From: Thioalkalivibrio sulfidiphilus HL-EbGr7
Lineage (GTDB): Bacteria; Pseudomonadota; Gammaproteobacteria; Ectothiorhodospirales; Ectothiorhodospiraceae
NCBI RefSeq assembly: GCF_000021985.1
Contig: NC_011901.1
Location: 1,364,001-1,428,000, forward strand
Direction of reading: 5' to 3'
DNA: 64,000 bases
Shown: positions 39,079-48,829 of the stretch, one piece after another
Numbering within the stretch: the first letter of the stretch is position 1
Layout of the letters: each line of letters starts with the position of its first letter
Program-made: the position numbers and the translations under genes
Notes under the pieces: model-generated
Told to the model about the DNA's origin: nothing
What the model saw: only the letters and a program-made list of their open reading frames with translations
Databases searched by the model: none

Positions 39079-40776
39079 CTAGATATTGAGCGCGACCCGG
39101 GCCGCCACCGCAATGTGATAGATGATCTGCGCCAGGGTGGAAGCCAATTGCAGGTTCTTGGTCGGCACAACTGGCAGTACCAGGATCTCATCACCCGGAC
39201 GAAGCTCGACCTCGCTGGCCGAGACCACTTCGCCATTCTGCCTTACCACCAGGATGTTGCGTTCATCGGCCCGTTCCGTGAAACCGCCGGCGCGCCGGAT
39301 GTAGTCCTCAGCCCGCTGACCGGCCACGTAGATCATGGCCTGAGGCACCAGCACCTCGCCGCTGATCAGCAGCGAATCGGACTGGCTGGGGATGGTGATG
39401 ATGTCGCCATCCTGCAGCCGGATGTTGCTGATCTGGCCCTGATGTGCGACCACCATGCGTCCCGTGGGTACGACCTGTCGGGCCCGCTGCACGAAATTCT
39501 GGATGAGCTCCGCCTCGGCCGCACGAATGGCCGCTTCTTCCGCGGTCGCGGACGAGGCACCCAGATAGGCGGTCTCAAGTCGCCTCAGGCTGTCCTCCAG
39601 GGACTGACGCTGGCGTTCGGCGACACTAAGTCGCTTGATGGACACGCTGCGGACTTCAGCGAGTTCCGGATTGACCGGGATGCTGTCCAGCAGATCCAGG
39701 AGTCGGGCGTCCCGGGGCAGGGCGAAGCGTGAGGGACCCTCGTAAATACCTTCGAGCTCCACGACGATGGTGTCTGCCCGCTGGTCTGCGGAAAAGACGA
39801 TCTCATCCCCCGCGTTCAGCGACTCGTCGCGAAAGGCGGTTATGGGCAGGTAGACGGAGAAGGGACCTGTTTCCCGGACGCCCCGCACCAGGGCATGGGA
39901 AACACCGGGGATGGTCTGCACCCATTGCAGCAGATCCTGGCCGCTGCGCGGTGCTGCATCCAGTTCATAGCGATAGGGCTGTGACACATCCCCTGTGACA
40001 GTGATCATAGGCCCGCGCGGACCCACGACAAGGGTATCCCCCTCCTCGAACTGAGGCCTGGGTATCTCGCCACTCAGCAGGAAAGGGTAGAGATCAACCG
40101 TGGCAATGGTTCGTCCGCCCCGCAGGATGCGGATATCCCGAAAGCTGCCGGAGGCGACATCAATGCCTGAAGCCTGGTCGAGAAAATACAACAGCGAGTC
40201 ACTGGGGACGCCCGCATACAGCCCCGGGCTGTTGACGAAGCCGGTGACGAACACCGCGACGGGCTGCACCCCCTGCAGGTTCGTGTACACGGAAACGTTG
40301 TCACGGAAGACCCGCCGGATGGCCGATTCGACGCGCCCGTTCAGTTCAGCCGCCGAGGTACCCTGAACCTGCACGGGACCCACCTGGGGAATGAAGATGT
40401 TGCCCTGGGCGTCCACGGGGAGCACCCGCTCCATGGCAACCGCCCCCCAGGTGCGCAGGGTGATCTGATCCCCGGGCATGATGCGATAGGCCGGGTTAAT
40501 CCCCGAACTGCGAATGCCCCTGAAGCCACCCCTGAACAGATTAGCGCCAAAGGGAGGTATGTCATCGGCGTGCAGTCCCTGGCGGTCTACTGGACCGTAG
40601 GTTCCCGTACGCCGTTCCAGCGAGGGCGGAGACTCCAGCACATCGCGAATCGGTTCGGCCTGCTGCTCTCTGGGGAGTTCGCCCATGCCCGTAATGGACT
40701 GCGCCAGGGCGGCAGCGGGCAGCGCAACCATTAGGAGGAAGCAGAAAAATCCTGCGAAGCAGCGTGAGCAAGCCAT
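39079..40776 (-). CDS. kpsD: Capsule export outer-membrane/periplasmic protein KpsD
   Basis: The ~565-residue precursor has a signal peptide (hydrophobic core, cleavage near AALAQ). A poly-export domain (YRIMPGDQITLRTWG) and several SLBB domains follow (VFVTGFVNSPGLYAGVPSDSL and similar). It lacks a lipobox, unlike Wza. It acts as the outer-membrane secretin of the Kps exporter. ATG 40776 overlaps the upstream lipoprotein gene stop. Confidence 0.93.
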   Translation of the reverse strand: MACSRCFAGFFCFLLMVALPAAALAQSITGMGELPREQQAEPIRDVLESPPSLERRTGTYGPVDRQGLHADDIPPFGANLFRGGFRGIRSSGINPAYRIMPGDQITLRTWGAVAMERVLPVDAQGNIFIPQVGPVQVQGTSAAELNGRVESAIRRVFRDNVSVYTNLQGVQPVAVFVTGFVNSPGLYAGVPSDSLLYFLDQASGIDVASGSFRDIRILRGGRTIATVDLYPFLLSGEIPRPQFEEGDTLVVGPRGPMITVTGDVSQPYRYELDAAPRSGQDLLQWVQTIPGVSHALVRGVRETGPFSVYLPITAFRDESLNAGDEIVFSADQRADTIVVELEGIYEGPSRFALPRDARLLDLLDSIPVNPELAEVRSVSIKRLSVAERQRQSLEDSLRRLETAYLGASSATAEEAAIRAAEAELIQNFVQRARQVVPTGRMVVAHQGQISNIRLQDGDIITIPSQSDSLLISGEVLVPQAMIYVAGQRAEDYIRRAGGFTERADERNILVVRQNGEVVSASEVELRPGDEILVLPVVPTKNLQLASTLAQIIYHIAVAARVALNI

Positions 40777-41171
40777 CACTGATGTCCTCCGTCAAATGGG
40801 AGGCTACCCAAGGCCGGGCGGCCACCCTGATGCAGCAATCTGACCGGTTCCCAGGAGCCGTCTCTGCGCTGACAAGCCAGTGCCGGGCGGTGCAAGCCCT
40901 CACTCTCAGCCGTGATGCCGCGGCAGATGCGGCCGCTGGCAGCATGATAGGGTTCGTGCAACACGAGCGTCACATCCCGACCCCAGGGGCTATGGTCCAG
41001 CCGGGCAACACTGCCGGAGGGCGCATCGCTCAACATGGATTGAAAGGCATCAGGAAAATGTACTGCCAAGACATGATTGCTACTGTTCATCGGGGCAACG
41101 GGCATGGCGCCACAGCCAGAAACGAGTGCGATGACAGTCAAGAACAACAGAGCAGAAGCGGGAGCATTCAC
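40776..41171 (-). CDS. Small lipoprotein at head of the kps export operon
   Basis: The 131-residue protein has a signal peptide with the lipobox LVSGC (Cys20). The mature part contains two central cysteines (RICRGI, LACQRR) about 20 residues apart, which could form a disulfide, and ends in a polar tail. It overlaps kpsD by a base or more and leads the operon. I do not recognise the family with certainty. A capsule-export accessory role is inference from position. Confidence 0.7.
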   Translation of the reverse strand: MNAPASALLFLTVIALVSGCGAMPVAPMNSSNHVLAVHFPDAFQSMLSDAPSGSVARLDHSPWGRDVTLVLHEPYHAASGRICRGITAESEGLHRPALACQRRDGSWEPVRLLHQGGRPALGSLPFDGGHQ

Positions 41172-41485
41172 GTGAGATGGCAGTCCTTTGGAATGAGCGA
41201 ACCCAGAGGGGGTTAACGTGAGTTCGGCTGGTCTGTGCTGATGTATTAATTAGTTCAATTTATGGCTTTAAGTGGGTACATCATCAAAGCCCGCCAGACC
41301 GCACGGATGTTAGCAAGGCACCGGATTCAGGTCTACGAAACGCAGACCGCGACCACCCAGTGTCGCGCCGATCTCGCGCCAGCAAGGCTCGCGGGCGGTT
41401 CGAGGGGGATTGGAGCAGTGGGATCATCATCTGGATTCTATACCTGGCTTCTGTGAAAGATTTTCCGACGCCTGAGTCTGCCTTG
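41172..41485. other. Gene-free promoter region of the kps export operon
   Basis: No supported ORF lies between the lipoprotein gene and the IS5 element. An AT-rich stretch (about 41240-41275) probably holds the minus-strand promoter. I see no JUMPstart/ops element here. The insertion sequence may have separated this promoter from the original divergent capsule genes. Confidence 0.5.
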
Positions 41486-42665
41486 GGAACGTCTGATTAA
41501 GTGATTTCAGGCAGCTGGCCAGTGCACATCAAGGACGACATGTCGTTTCCCCAGTCAGTTTGGGTACGGATTTGCCGTTCTTTTGACCGATCCCGGCCGA
41601 TTCACGGCCCAATCCTTGATCACCAGGCGCAGCTATCCTGCCATACGCAACAACTGGCGCCTCGCCAGGTACAGATTCGACAAGGCAAACAGGGTCGTGA
41701 GCTGGGCCGTGTTCTTGGCCAGCCCCCGGTAGCGCACCTTGGTATATCCAAACTGGCGCTTGATCACCCGAAACGGGTGCTCCACCCGTGCTCGAAGCTG
41801 GGACATGCGATGGTTGATCTCGCGCTTCCACTCGGGCAGTTCCCGGCCCCGCACACGCTTGAACGGGAAACACCACAGCGGACCGCTGGCCGGATCACTC
41901 GCCGCCAGGTTGCGCTCCCGAGTCGTGTAGCCCTTGTCCCCATGTACTTCTTGCTCATCACCGTGCAGCAGGGTATCGGTGAGCTTCACATCCGGCACCT
42001 TCGCCGCCGTGCCCACCACGGTGTGCACCAGGCCATGGGCAGTATCCACACCCACATGGGCCTTCATGCCGAAGTACCACTGGTTGCCCTTCTTCGTCGA
42101 ACTCATCTCCGGATCGCGCTTGCCGTCTGCGTTCTTCGTGGAGGTCGGCGCAGCAATCAGGGTGGCATCGACCATCGTGCCCTTGCGCAGGATCAGGCCG
42201 CGCTCGCCCAAAAGACCATTGATCTCTTCGAGCAGCGCGCCTGCCAGGCCATGGCGTTCGAGCAGGTGACGGAACTTACAAATGGTGGTCTCGTCAGGAA
42301 TGGCCTCCACCGTGGCATCCAGGCCCGCGAACTCGCGCAGCAGCGGGATATCGTGCAGCGCCTCTTCCACGGCCGGGTCGGAATAGGCGAACCACTGCTG
42401 CATGAAGTGGATGCGCAGCATCGTCTCAAGCCCGAACGGGCGGCGCCCATTGCCGGGCTTGGGATAGTAGGGCTCGATCAAGGCCTCCAGCCGGGACCAG
42501 GGCACCACCTGGTTCATCTCGGCCAGAAACTCTGCCTTGCGGGTCTTCTTGGGATGCTTCACAAAGCCCGAATCGCTCAAGCCCAACTGTTTCATCGTGC
42601 GCCCTGTTGCTCCGAGAGGATGGTTCAGTGATTATCCCATGCGACGGGACATAATCAGAGGTTCC
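41486..42665. mobile_element. Complete IS5-family insertion sequence
   Basis: The ~1180-bp element is bounded by imperfect inverted ends GGAACGTCTGATTA (left) and TAATCAGAGGTTCC (right). It is flanked on both sides by the direct repeat CTTG, a 4-bp target duplication as expected for IS5. It carries one transposase gene on the minus strand. Intact ends and duplication suggest recent insertion between the kps export operon and the sugar-assembly genes. Confidence 0.92.
41633..42595 (-). CDS. IS5-family DDE transposase
   Basis: The 320-residue transposase has an N-terminal DUF772-type domain (KKTRKAEFLAEMNQVVPW, then FGLETMLRIHFMQQWF). The DDE core follows, with MVDATLIAAPTST (first Asp), HGDKGYTTRE (second Asp) and the C-terminal RARVEHPFRVIKRQFG (Glu). 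The reading frame is intact, so the element may be mobile. Confidence 0.95.
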   Translation of the reverse strand: MKQLGLSDSGFVKHPKKTRKAEFLAEMNQVVPWSRLEALIEPYYPKPGNGRRPFGLETMLRIHFMQQWFAYSDPAVEEALHDIPLLREFAGLDATVEAIPDETTICKFRHLLERHGLAGALLEEINGLLGERGLILRKGTMVDATLIAAPTSTKNADGKRDPEMSSTKKGNQWYFGMKAHVGVDTAHGLVHTVVGTAAKVPDVKLTDTLLHGDEQEVHGDKGYTTRERNLAASDPASGPLWCFPFKRVRGRELPEWKREINHRMSQLRARVEHPFRVIKRQFGYTKVRYRGLAKNTAQLTTLFALSNLYLARRQLLRMAG

Positions 42666-42871
42666 CTTGCTCCATGACGATGCGTTATGCTTGGTACATG
42701 GAATTAGTGAATCATAAAGTATTCATATTCTGTGGCCAGATATTTATGTAGTGGTTTTCCCCTCCAGCCATGGTTATCTTTCCCAAGAGAGTGCGGCAGG
42801 GCACACTACGCTCTTGGAGATTTTGGAATCGATGGATTTGATTCAGGGAGGCCTGGTTCAGATCTTCAGGT

Positions 42872-43246
42872 ATGAAGATTCATATGGAAGTATCAACAAC
42901 CCCAATAGATGGCGTGCTGGTGATTGAGCCCAGGGTCTTCGGTGACCATCGTGGTTTCTTCACCGAGTACTGGAGTCAGCCCCGCTACGCCGAGGTTGTC
43001 CGGCACGAGCAATTCGTGCAGGACAACCTCTCCTGCTCGCGCAAGGGTGTGCTGCGCGGTGTGCATGTCCAGAATCCCAATCCCCAGGGCAATCTCGTCT
43101 ATGTCCTATATGGCGAAGTCTTCGACTTGGTCGTAGACATCCACCTGGGGTCGCCCACCTTCGGCCAGTGGTATGGCGTGACCCTGAGCGTCGAGAACCG
43201 GAAGAGGTTCTACACTTGTCGTCCATGTGCACCGTCTAGTCTCTAG
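42872..43246 (+). pseudogene. rfbC: Truncated dTDP-4-dehydrorhamnose 3,5-epimerase (rfbC remnant)
   Basis: The first ~110 residues match RfbC/RmlC: DHRGFFTEYWSQPRYAEV, QDNLSCSRKGVLRGVHVQNP (catalytic His region) and GEVFDLVVDIHLGSPTFGQW. After SVENRKRFY the expected PPGFAHGF core is replaced by a short unrelated tail and a stop, giving 124 instead of ~180 residues. It is probably inactive. No rfbA, rfbB or rfbD is adjacent, so it looks like a relic of an older sugar cassette beside the IS5 element. Confidence 0.85.
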
Positions 43247-43299
43247 AAATTACTTAACGACGCTCCTTACATGTTCCTTTATCGAGTATTGAGATCGTA

Positions 43300-45543
43300 A
43301 TGCCCGTAAAAAATAAATTTAGAAAACTAATTCTAAACCCTAGAGCTTTCTTGTATGACTCGAAGTATCCGCTATTGCGTTGGATAAGTAAGTTCTTGGT
43401 GTCATCGCGTAAAGAACATTCAATCGTAAGCGCGGTGCGTGAACAGTCGAATATGAGTCGGCCGGTGTCAGCGGCAACATCAGGTAATCGGAATTACCCA
43501 AAAGTCGATGTAAGTGATGTGTTTAAGCTTAAGCTTGATCTTTGGAGTACTTACCGTATACCTAGTCGGCTGATATCCAATGCAAATACTCCTGTTGTTG
43601 CCGTACTACCTCTAGGTGTTCCTTACATAGATGCCGTGCGCATGAATCGGATCGAAAATGAAGGCTGCACCCCCTTATTGCTGCCACTGTGGGAACACTC
43701 TTCGAGTGACAACGATATTGATGACCTAGAGCACGTGACTGACCGTGAGCCCGCGCAACTCGGGATCATTGTGCGCGCTATGCTGAAAAAGATGCAGGCG
43801 GCAGATGCGACGATTCTCGCACTGCCTGATGACAGCTCTAACCTGGCGCGATCTCTGGCAATACGTGCGCGCGCTATGGGTCTGAAAGTAATTGGTGACT
43901 TTCCGGGTTTCGCGCCTAGCTCCACGTTGATCCCGGCGGTCGATTGGGAACTGCGAGTCGGCAGCCAAATATCTTCAACACAGCTAACTGAAAAGGAGCT
44001 TCATCGCGTACGAATTCTCATTGGTGTGGGTGGCAATGACGCTATCCGTTTACTACTTCTTCCCCCGCGTCAGTTCGGTATGCGTGATGATATGTTGCAA
44101 GCTGCGGTCGAGGCGCAATTAGTCGACATGCTCGCTGCGTGTGCTGAAACTGATCATATTGTTGTTCTTGCGAAACGTAGAAAGCGAGGATTCCTCAATA
44201 GTACGTGTCTGAAACTCTTAAATACAAAGTATCGCAAGTCGATCGTCTTCTATGACGAAGGTCTAGATGTGATGAATCTGGTTAAAGCGGCGGTTGAGAC
44301 ACGTGCACCGGTTGGCAGTTTTCCTCCGGGGTGGGGGGATGGCGGTAGGGTTAAATATTACGAATTGGCGAAGACGCCCGATGATATCGGGTCCATGTTG
44401 CCACCATCTCGTCAGGCAATGCATCTTAGCGATATAGTCAATGCGCCAAATATATCGCCGTGGCAAAATGCGCCGTGCGATGAACGCGACGTGGTGCTAG
44501 CGCGTATCATTAATGGTATTGGCCTTGATATGATCGCTGTGCCAGATCCCCTGACAAACCAAGCGATCACTGAAGGCAGACAGAGACACTTGAAGAATCT
44601 ACTCAATGCGAGAGAGCGCTGCTATGGCATAGAGGCTGCGTCAATGTGTGCAGAAGCATTCATTCAATGGGGTGCGGAACCCAATGAGTCAAAGGAGCGA
44701 CCGGAGATTCTTCGAAGTCTTATCGCTGCTCCGCGTCTTTATCTGGAGGATGGTTTCATCCGGTCGCTTGGGCTATGGACGAACCCTAATGAGCCAACGT
44801 GTTCGGTAGTGATCGACACGCGTTCCATTTACTATGACGCCTCGCGTCCTTCGCTTCTAGAAACTATACTCGCATCGGATTACGTGATCGATGATGAAGC
44901 GGTTAATCGGTCCAGACGGCTAATTGACTCTATCGTTCATCACTGCATCTCCAAATATAACTATTCACAGGTGCTTGATCTGGATTTTCGGAGCCCTGGT
45001 AAGCGCACGATTCTGATCGTAGATCAGAAGGCTGGTGATATGTCAATAAAATATGGGGCTGCTAGCGATGAAAGTTTTCGTTTGATGCTGGACACGGCAT
45101 TAGAACTTAATGAGGTAGAGATCGTTATCAAACAGCATCCATGCGCCATCAATGGAGATGATAAGCAGGCACACTATACCGAGGCATTTCTTGGCACTAT
45201 CGCGCAGCGAGAAAATGTTCACCTTATAGGTTTCGATGTGAACCCATACTCGCTGATCAATGCAGTAGATGAGGTGTGGGTCGTAAGTTCGGGTATGGGA
45301 TTTGAAGCATTGATGGCGGGTAAGCCGGTCCGTTGCTTTGGTGTGCCTTTCTATGCCGGATGGGGCTTGACAGAAGACTGTGTAGACTGCGAGCGGCGAA
45401 GCAGAAATCGAAGTCTGGAGGAAGTATTCCACGTCTTTTATGTAATGCTTACACGCTACGTGCATCCTGACACTGGTGAGCCTGCAGAGATTGAAACGAT
45501 CATTAACTACTTTGCGGAACAGATTGCGGCGCGTCAGAGATGA
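43300..45543 (+). CDS. Capsule-associated protein with C-terminal KpsC-type Kdo-transferase-like domain
   Basis: The 747-residue protein's C-terminal ~290 residues match one glycosyltransferase module of KpsC: APRLYLEDGFIRSLGL, ILIVDQKAGDMSIKYG, VIKQHP, DEVWVVSSGMGFEALMAGK and FGVPFYAGWGLTED. The N-terminal ~450 residues start like capsule proteins (KFRKLILNPRAFLYDSK), but the middle (about 70-430) is a domain I do not recognise. DNA is visibly more AT-rich than the surroundings. It overlaps the next gene by 4 bp. Likely a linker or capsule glycosyltransferase; substrate unknown. Confidence 0.7.
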   Translation: MPVKNKFRKLILNPRAFLYDSKYPLLRWISKFLVSSRKEHSIVSAVREQSNMSRPVSAATSGNRNYPKVDVSDVFKLKLDLWSTYRIPSRLISNANTPVVAVLPLGVPYIDAVRMNRIENEGCTPLLLPLWEHSSSDNDIDDLEHVTDREPAQLGIIVRAMLKKMQAADATILALPDDSSNLARSLAIRARAMGLKVIGDFPGFAPSSTLIPAVDWELRVGSQISSTQLTEKELHRVRILIGVGGNDAIRLLLLPPRQFGMRDDMLQAAVEAQLVDMLAACAETDHIVVLAKRRKRGFLNSTCLKLLNTKYRKSIVFYDEGLDVMNLVKAAVETRAPVGSFPPGWGDGGRVKYYELAKTPDDIGSMLPPSRQAMHLSDIVNAPNISPWQNAPCDERDVVLARIINGIGLDMIAVPDPLTNQAITEGRQRHLKNLLNARERCYGIEAASMCAEAFIQWGAEPNESKERPEILRSLIAAPRLYLEDGFIRSLGLWTNPNEPTCSVVIDTRSIYYDASRPSLLETILASDYVIDDEAVNRSRRLIDSIVHHCISKYNYSQVLDLDFRSPGKRTILIVDQKAGDMSIKYGAASDESFRLMLDTALELNEVEIVIKQHPCAINGDDKQAHYTEAFLGTIAQRENVHLIGFDVNPYSLINAVDEVWVVSSGMGFEALMAGKPVRCFGVPFYAGWGLTEDCVDCERRSRNRSLEEVFHVFYVMLTRYVHPDTGEPAEIETIINYFAEQIAARQR

Positions 45544-47507
45544 ATGCTATTAACCCAATGCCGATGCAGACGGCACTACTCGCGGGAATATACATATCTA
45601 GTCCATTTCGTTCCTCGCAAGAGATGAAGGTCGTCCGCGCTTGCTGGAAGGTAGAAGCGCCAGATTGGGCGGTCGTTAAAGACGATGCTGAATTGCATGC
45701 GATATTAATTAGCGCAACTCTGACATCTGCAGATCCATTGGAGGTCAGATTCGAAAGCCCAGAGGCCTACCAGTGCTTGCGGCGTGTATGGCGTACTATG
45801 GTCAGGAAAGTGAGTCATAGGCTAATTCTTAGACTAAGGCCGGGGAATTCGCCAGAAATAATTATGCAGCCTGCTTTCTGGCTTATAGATTTGGTAGGCA
45901 CGCCAGAGGTAGATCTGCAGAACCGTCTGACCTTCCTCACTAGGTACGCGGTCGACGGTCTCGCGGTTTTGACAGCCAATACGCCGCTATATTGGCCGGA
46001 AGTCGTTAAGGTACTCACGCTGTGCCGCGAGCCTGCTGAGATCCTGATACGTGAGACAGAAACCGTGAAGCTGGACCGTGCCAGCAGGATAGTCTTTTTG
46101 CTTCGCACTGGAGTTGAGTTGCATACACGTATCCCACGTGCGTTCTGGAAACGTCTGTTTGCCCGCGCGCTACCGGAAGTGCTAGAACTCAGTAAGTGTG
46201 CTGGACTTCGTCCACTGCGTCTGTTCGCCGACAGTAAACCTACAACTCTATTCGTATTTCCAGAACGCATGCTACCAGTTGAGCGTGCGTATTATTTACG
46301 TGCCTTTGATGTCCTGCTGGGTTTAGCCTATGGTAGCCAGCCGACTGCCGTTATGGTGCTCGGCCCAGCTAACAACGACCTAGAGCGTATCCGTAGCCTG
46401 CTTTCTATCTTCTCTTCGAGTGTAACGGCTAGGCCACTGGTGCGCGGCCGCCGGTCACTTTCACATTGGCTATTGCTTAGAGCAGAAAGTTTATTTCGCC
46501 GGCTCGCCGGTCTCACCGGATCCGCGCCACTTCGCTACACCGAACGTGGAATGCTTTTCGCTACGCCTGAAAATTCGGAGTTGCTGTCTAGTGTCATCGA
46601 TACACTTCCGGATCTTCGTAACGTCGTCTATACGGGTGCGTGGTTCGGCCGCGCTATACGCAGAGTCGCGCGTAAGCGTCCCGACCTGCGTTGGATTTGC
46701 GACACTCATGATGTGTTTTTCGTTCTCGACTCAAGTAATGACAGCGCTGAAAACCGTCATTACTTTTATTCAGCGAGTTCTCAGCGGCGTCTGGAGCTAA
46801 AAGAGCTGAGTTATGCCGACATAATATTAGCTATATCACCATCAGATCACGCAGCCATGTCCGGCGCGGGATTAAATCGTCCAATTCTGGTCGAACCAGG
46901 TTCGTTCACCCACGTCGAAAATAAAACGTCAGTCTGTGAGGCTGATCGTCTTATGTGTTTTGGTTTTATCGGATCGAACAACTGCAATAACCTGAAGTGC
47001 CTAGAAATCATCCAGCGTACCTGGTGGCCGACCATCATCGCGGAAAGGCCCGATGCGCGGTTAGAATTGGCTGGTGCGATCTGTCGCTCAGATGTGGCAC
47101 TTCGATTGGCAGAGACGTTCCCTGAAAGTGTGCGCTTACTCGGTTTTGTCGATTCGCTTGAGTCCTACTACTCAACTGTTGGTACGATGCTGTCGCCCAT
47201 TGCGGTTCAGGGTGGTCTCAATTTCAAGAGTGTGGAAGCGCTAATGGCTGGCTGCTTCCTGCTTACTAATGACATCGGCATCCGTTGCTTGGGCGATAGT
47301 ATGGATGGCGTAACAGTGGTCGGCAAGAACGGTGAGGGCCTGAAAAGATTCCTCGTTGCGCTGACCCAGGAGGTCGATATGCCTGCGCGACGAGAGGAGC
47401 TGCGTGCAGTTGCGAATCAACGCTACGGAGATGAGGTGGCATATTCGAGCTTGCTCTCGGTAATTTCTGCTAACTCATTACCCGTCCGCGATGGAAACCA
47501 TCCATGA
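45540..47507 (+). CDS. Large glycosyltransferase (GT-B, group 1-like C-terminus)
   Basis: The C-terminal ~230 residues of this 655-residue protein look like a group 1 GT-B donor domain: MCFGFIGSNNCNNLKCLEII, VRLLGFVDSLESYYSTVGTM and GGLNFKSVEALMAGCFLL. An upstream block (NVVYTGAWFGRAIRRVARKR) fits an acceptor-side domain. The first ~300 residues are unassigned and may be a second catalytic unit. It overlaps both neighbours by 4 bp, so the three genes 43300-48364 are a coupled operon. AT-rich codon use suggests acquisition. Confidence 0.7.
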   Translation: MNAINPMPMQTALLAGIYISSPFRSSQEMKVVRACWKVEAPDWAVVKDDAELHAILISATLTSADPLEVRFESPEAYQCLRRVWRTMVRKVSHRLILRLRPGNSPEIIMQPAFWLIDLVGTPEVDLQNRLTFLTRYAVDGLAVLTANTPLYWPEVVKVLTLCREPAEILIRETETVKLDRASRIVFLLRTGVELHTRIPRAFWKRLFARALPEVLELSKCAGLRPLRLFADSKPTTLFVFPERMLPVERAYYLRAFDVLLGLAYGSQPTAVMVLGPANNDLERIRSLLSIFSSSVTARPLVRGRRSLSHWLLLRAESLFRRLAGLTGSAPLRYTERGMLFATPENSELLSSVIDTLPDLRNVVYTGAWFGRAIRRVARKRPDLRWICDTHDVFFVLDSSNDSAENRHYFYSASSQRRLELKELSYADIILAISPSDHAAMSGAGLNRPILVEPGSFTHVENKTSVCEADRLMCFGFIGSNNCNNLKCLEIIQRTWWPTIIAERPDARLELAGAICRSDVALRLAETFPESVRLLGFVDSLESYYSTVGTMLSPIAVQGGLNFKSVEALMAGCFLLTNDIGIRCLGDSMDGVTVVGKNGEGLKRFLVALTQEVDMPARREELRAVANQRYGDEVAYSSLLSVISANSLPVRDGNHP

Positions 47508-48364
47508 GTAATGAAAACACTAAAGTACTTACTATCGAGCTTCTGACGCCTGAGGGTACTCCGGCAAGTCAAGCGCGATTCGAGATAGACGACGAGAAGG
47601 ACTTGATACAAAAATATATCGCCAGTACATGTGACTTCTATGAGCGACCATTGCTTGATTTCGTCCGTTCCCTATTGCCGAGACTAGATGTATTTGTCGA
47701 TGTAGGCGCGAATATAGGTAATCACTCAGTCTTTTTCGGGTTGGCGTGTGGTGCGGAAATCTATGCGTTCGAGCCGAATGGTCCAAACTATTCACGATTA
47801 GAGCGTAATTTCACTCTTTCTAATCTAATTGATCGTGCGCACCCACGCCAGCTTGCGTTTGGCATAGAGCCTGGTTACGTAGTTTCTTCTTTCAAAGAAG
47901 GTTCGACCAATACTGGAGGGGCTGGTGTAAAGGCTGCGAACGCTTGTACGCCTGAGGCGGTGCAACTTGTGCGTGGTGACGACCAACTCGCCCATCTTAT
48001 AAATGCACCACCAAACCGCATGGTAGTTAAGATCGACGTAGAAGGTATGGAAATCGATGTGTTGAAAGGTATGCGCTGCCTAATCGATACCTGTCGACCA
48101 GTGATCATCTGTGAAACTTCTACCGACAAGAACCTTGTGCTAATGCGAAACTTCCTTGTGGAGCGCAACTACATGGTTGCTGCCTGCTTCTTCAAGACAG
48201 CGACGTTTGTTCTCTTGCCAATGGAGAGGATCTCGGAAATGTTGCCTCAGCTTGCGGTGGCGTCTTGGCGAACCGCGCGATCGTACGCCGACTATTGTCG
48301 CATGGCGCGTGCTATAGGCCACTCACGCCTAGCCGTCGCCGAATTAAATCGGTGGATCGGTTGA
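47504..48364 (+). CDS. FkbM-family methyltransferase
   Basis: The 286-residue SAM-dependent methyltransferase has motif I as VFVDVGANIGNHSVFFGLAC, then YAFEPNGPNYSRLERN and the FkbM block VVKIDVEGMEIDVLKGM. Members methylate sugars or polyketides. In a capsule locus a polysaccharide O-methylation is most likely. Starts within the last 4 bp of the glycosyltransferase gene. Confidence 0.85.
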   Translation: MSNENTKVLTIELLTPEGTPASQARFEIDDEKDLIQKYIASTCDFYERPLLDFVRSLLPRLDVFVDVGANIGNHSVFFGLACGAEIYAFEPNGPNYSRLERNFTLSNLIDRAHPRQLAFGIEPGYVVSSFKEGSTNTGGAGVKAANACTPEAVQLVRGDDQLAHLINAPPNRMVVKIDVEGMEIDVLKGMRCLIDTCRPVIICETSTDKNLVLMRNFLVERNYMVAACFFKTATFVLLPMERISEMLPQLAVASWRTARSYADYCRMARAIGHSRLAVAELNRWIG

Positions 48365-48462
48365 GCATCTATACAACTCATCAGTTGTGACCGCTCGCCC
48401 ACTGGTGAGGTTCCCTGTGAATCTCATATGTACCTAAATACTCATAGTCTGAGTATCTCGAG

Positions 48463-48813
48463 GTGGAATCTTCTGATCCATATTCAGCATCAGCACGGAT
48501 TTATAAGAATTACGGTCTCGTTGGATGTCTATGCTGTAGAGGATTTCTGACTATGTACCCCCGTAGGCTGGTGGAGATCCTTGCCTGCGGCGGAATCGCG
48601 GTTACGACGCCAGCCAAATCTGTGGAGGCCATGTTCGCCGATGATAGCAATGTGGTTGCCAATGCGGAGCATGCGCGTGATCTGTTCGAACGCTTGCGCT
48701 ATGGGCCCAGTACAGAGGATCTTGAGTGTGCACGTGCAGGTGCTGAATATCTGCTGAGAGAGCACTCCTGGTCGCAGAGAATCGAACGGATCCGCGAGGT
48801 TGTGGGCGTGTGA
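48463..48813 (+). pseudogene. C-terminal fragment of a glycosyltransferase
   Basis: About 100 codons end with YPRRLVEILACGGIAVTTP and LLREHSWSQRIERI, typical of the end of a CgeB/group 1 glycosyltransferase. No start-side domain exists: upstream 48365-48460 has no matching sequence. The frame opens with GTG and reads through apparently random sequence first. It is probably the surviving 3' end of a deleted gene between the acquired cassette and kpsC. Confidence 0.65.
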
Positions 48814-48829
48814 CGAGGCGTTCTGCTTC

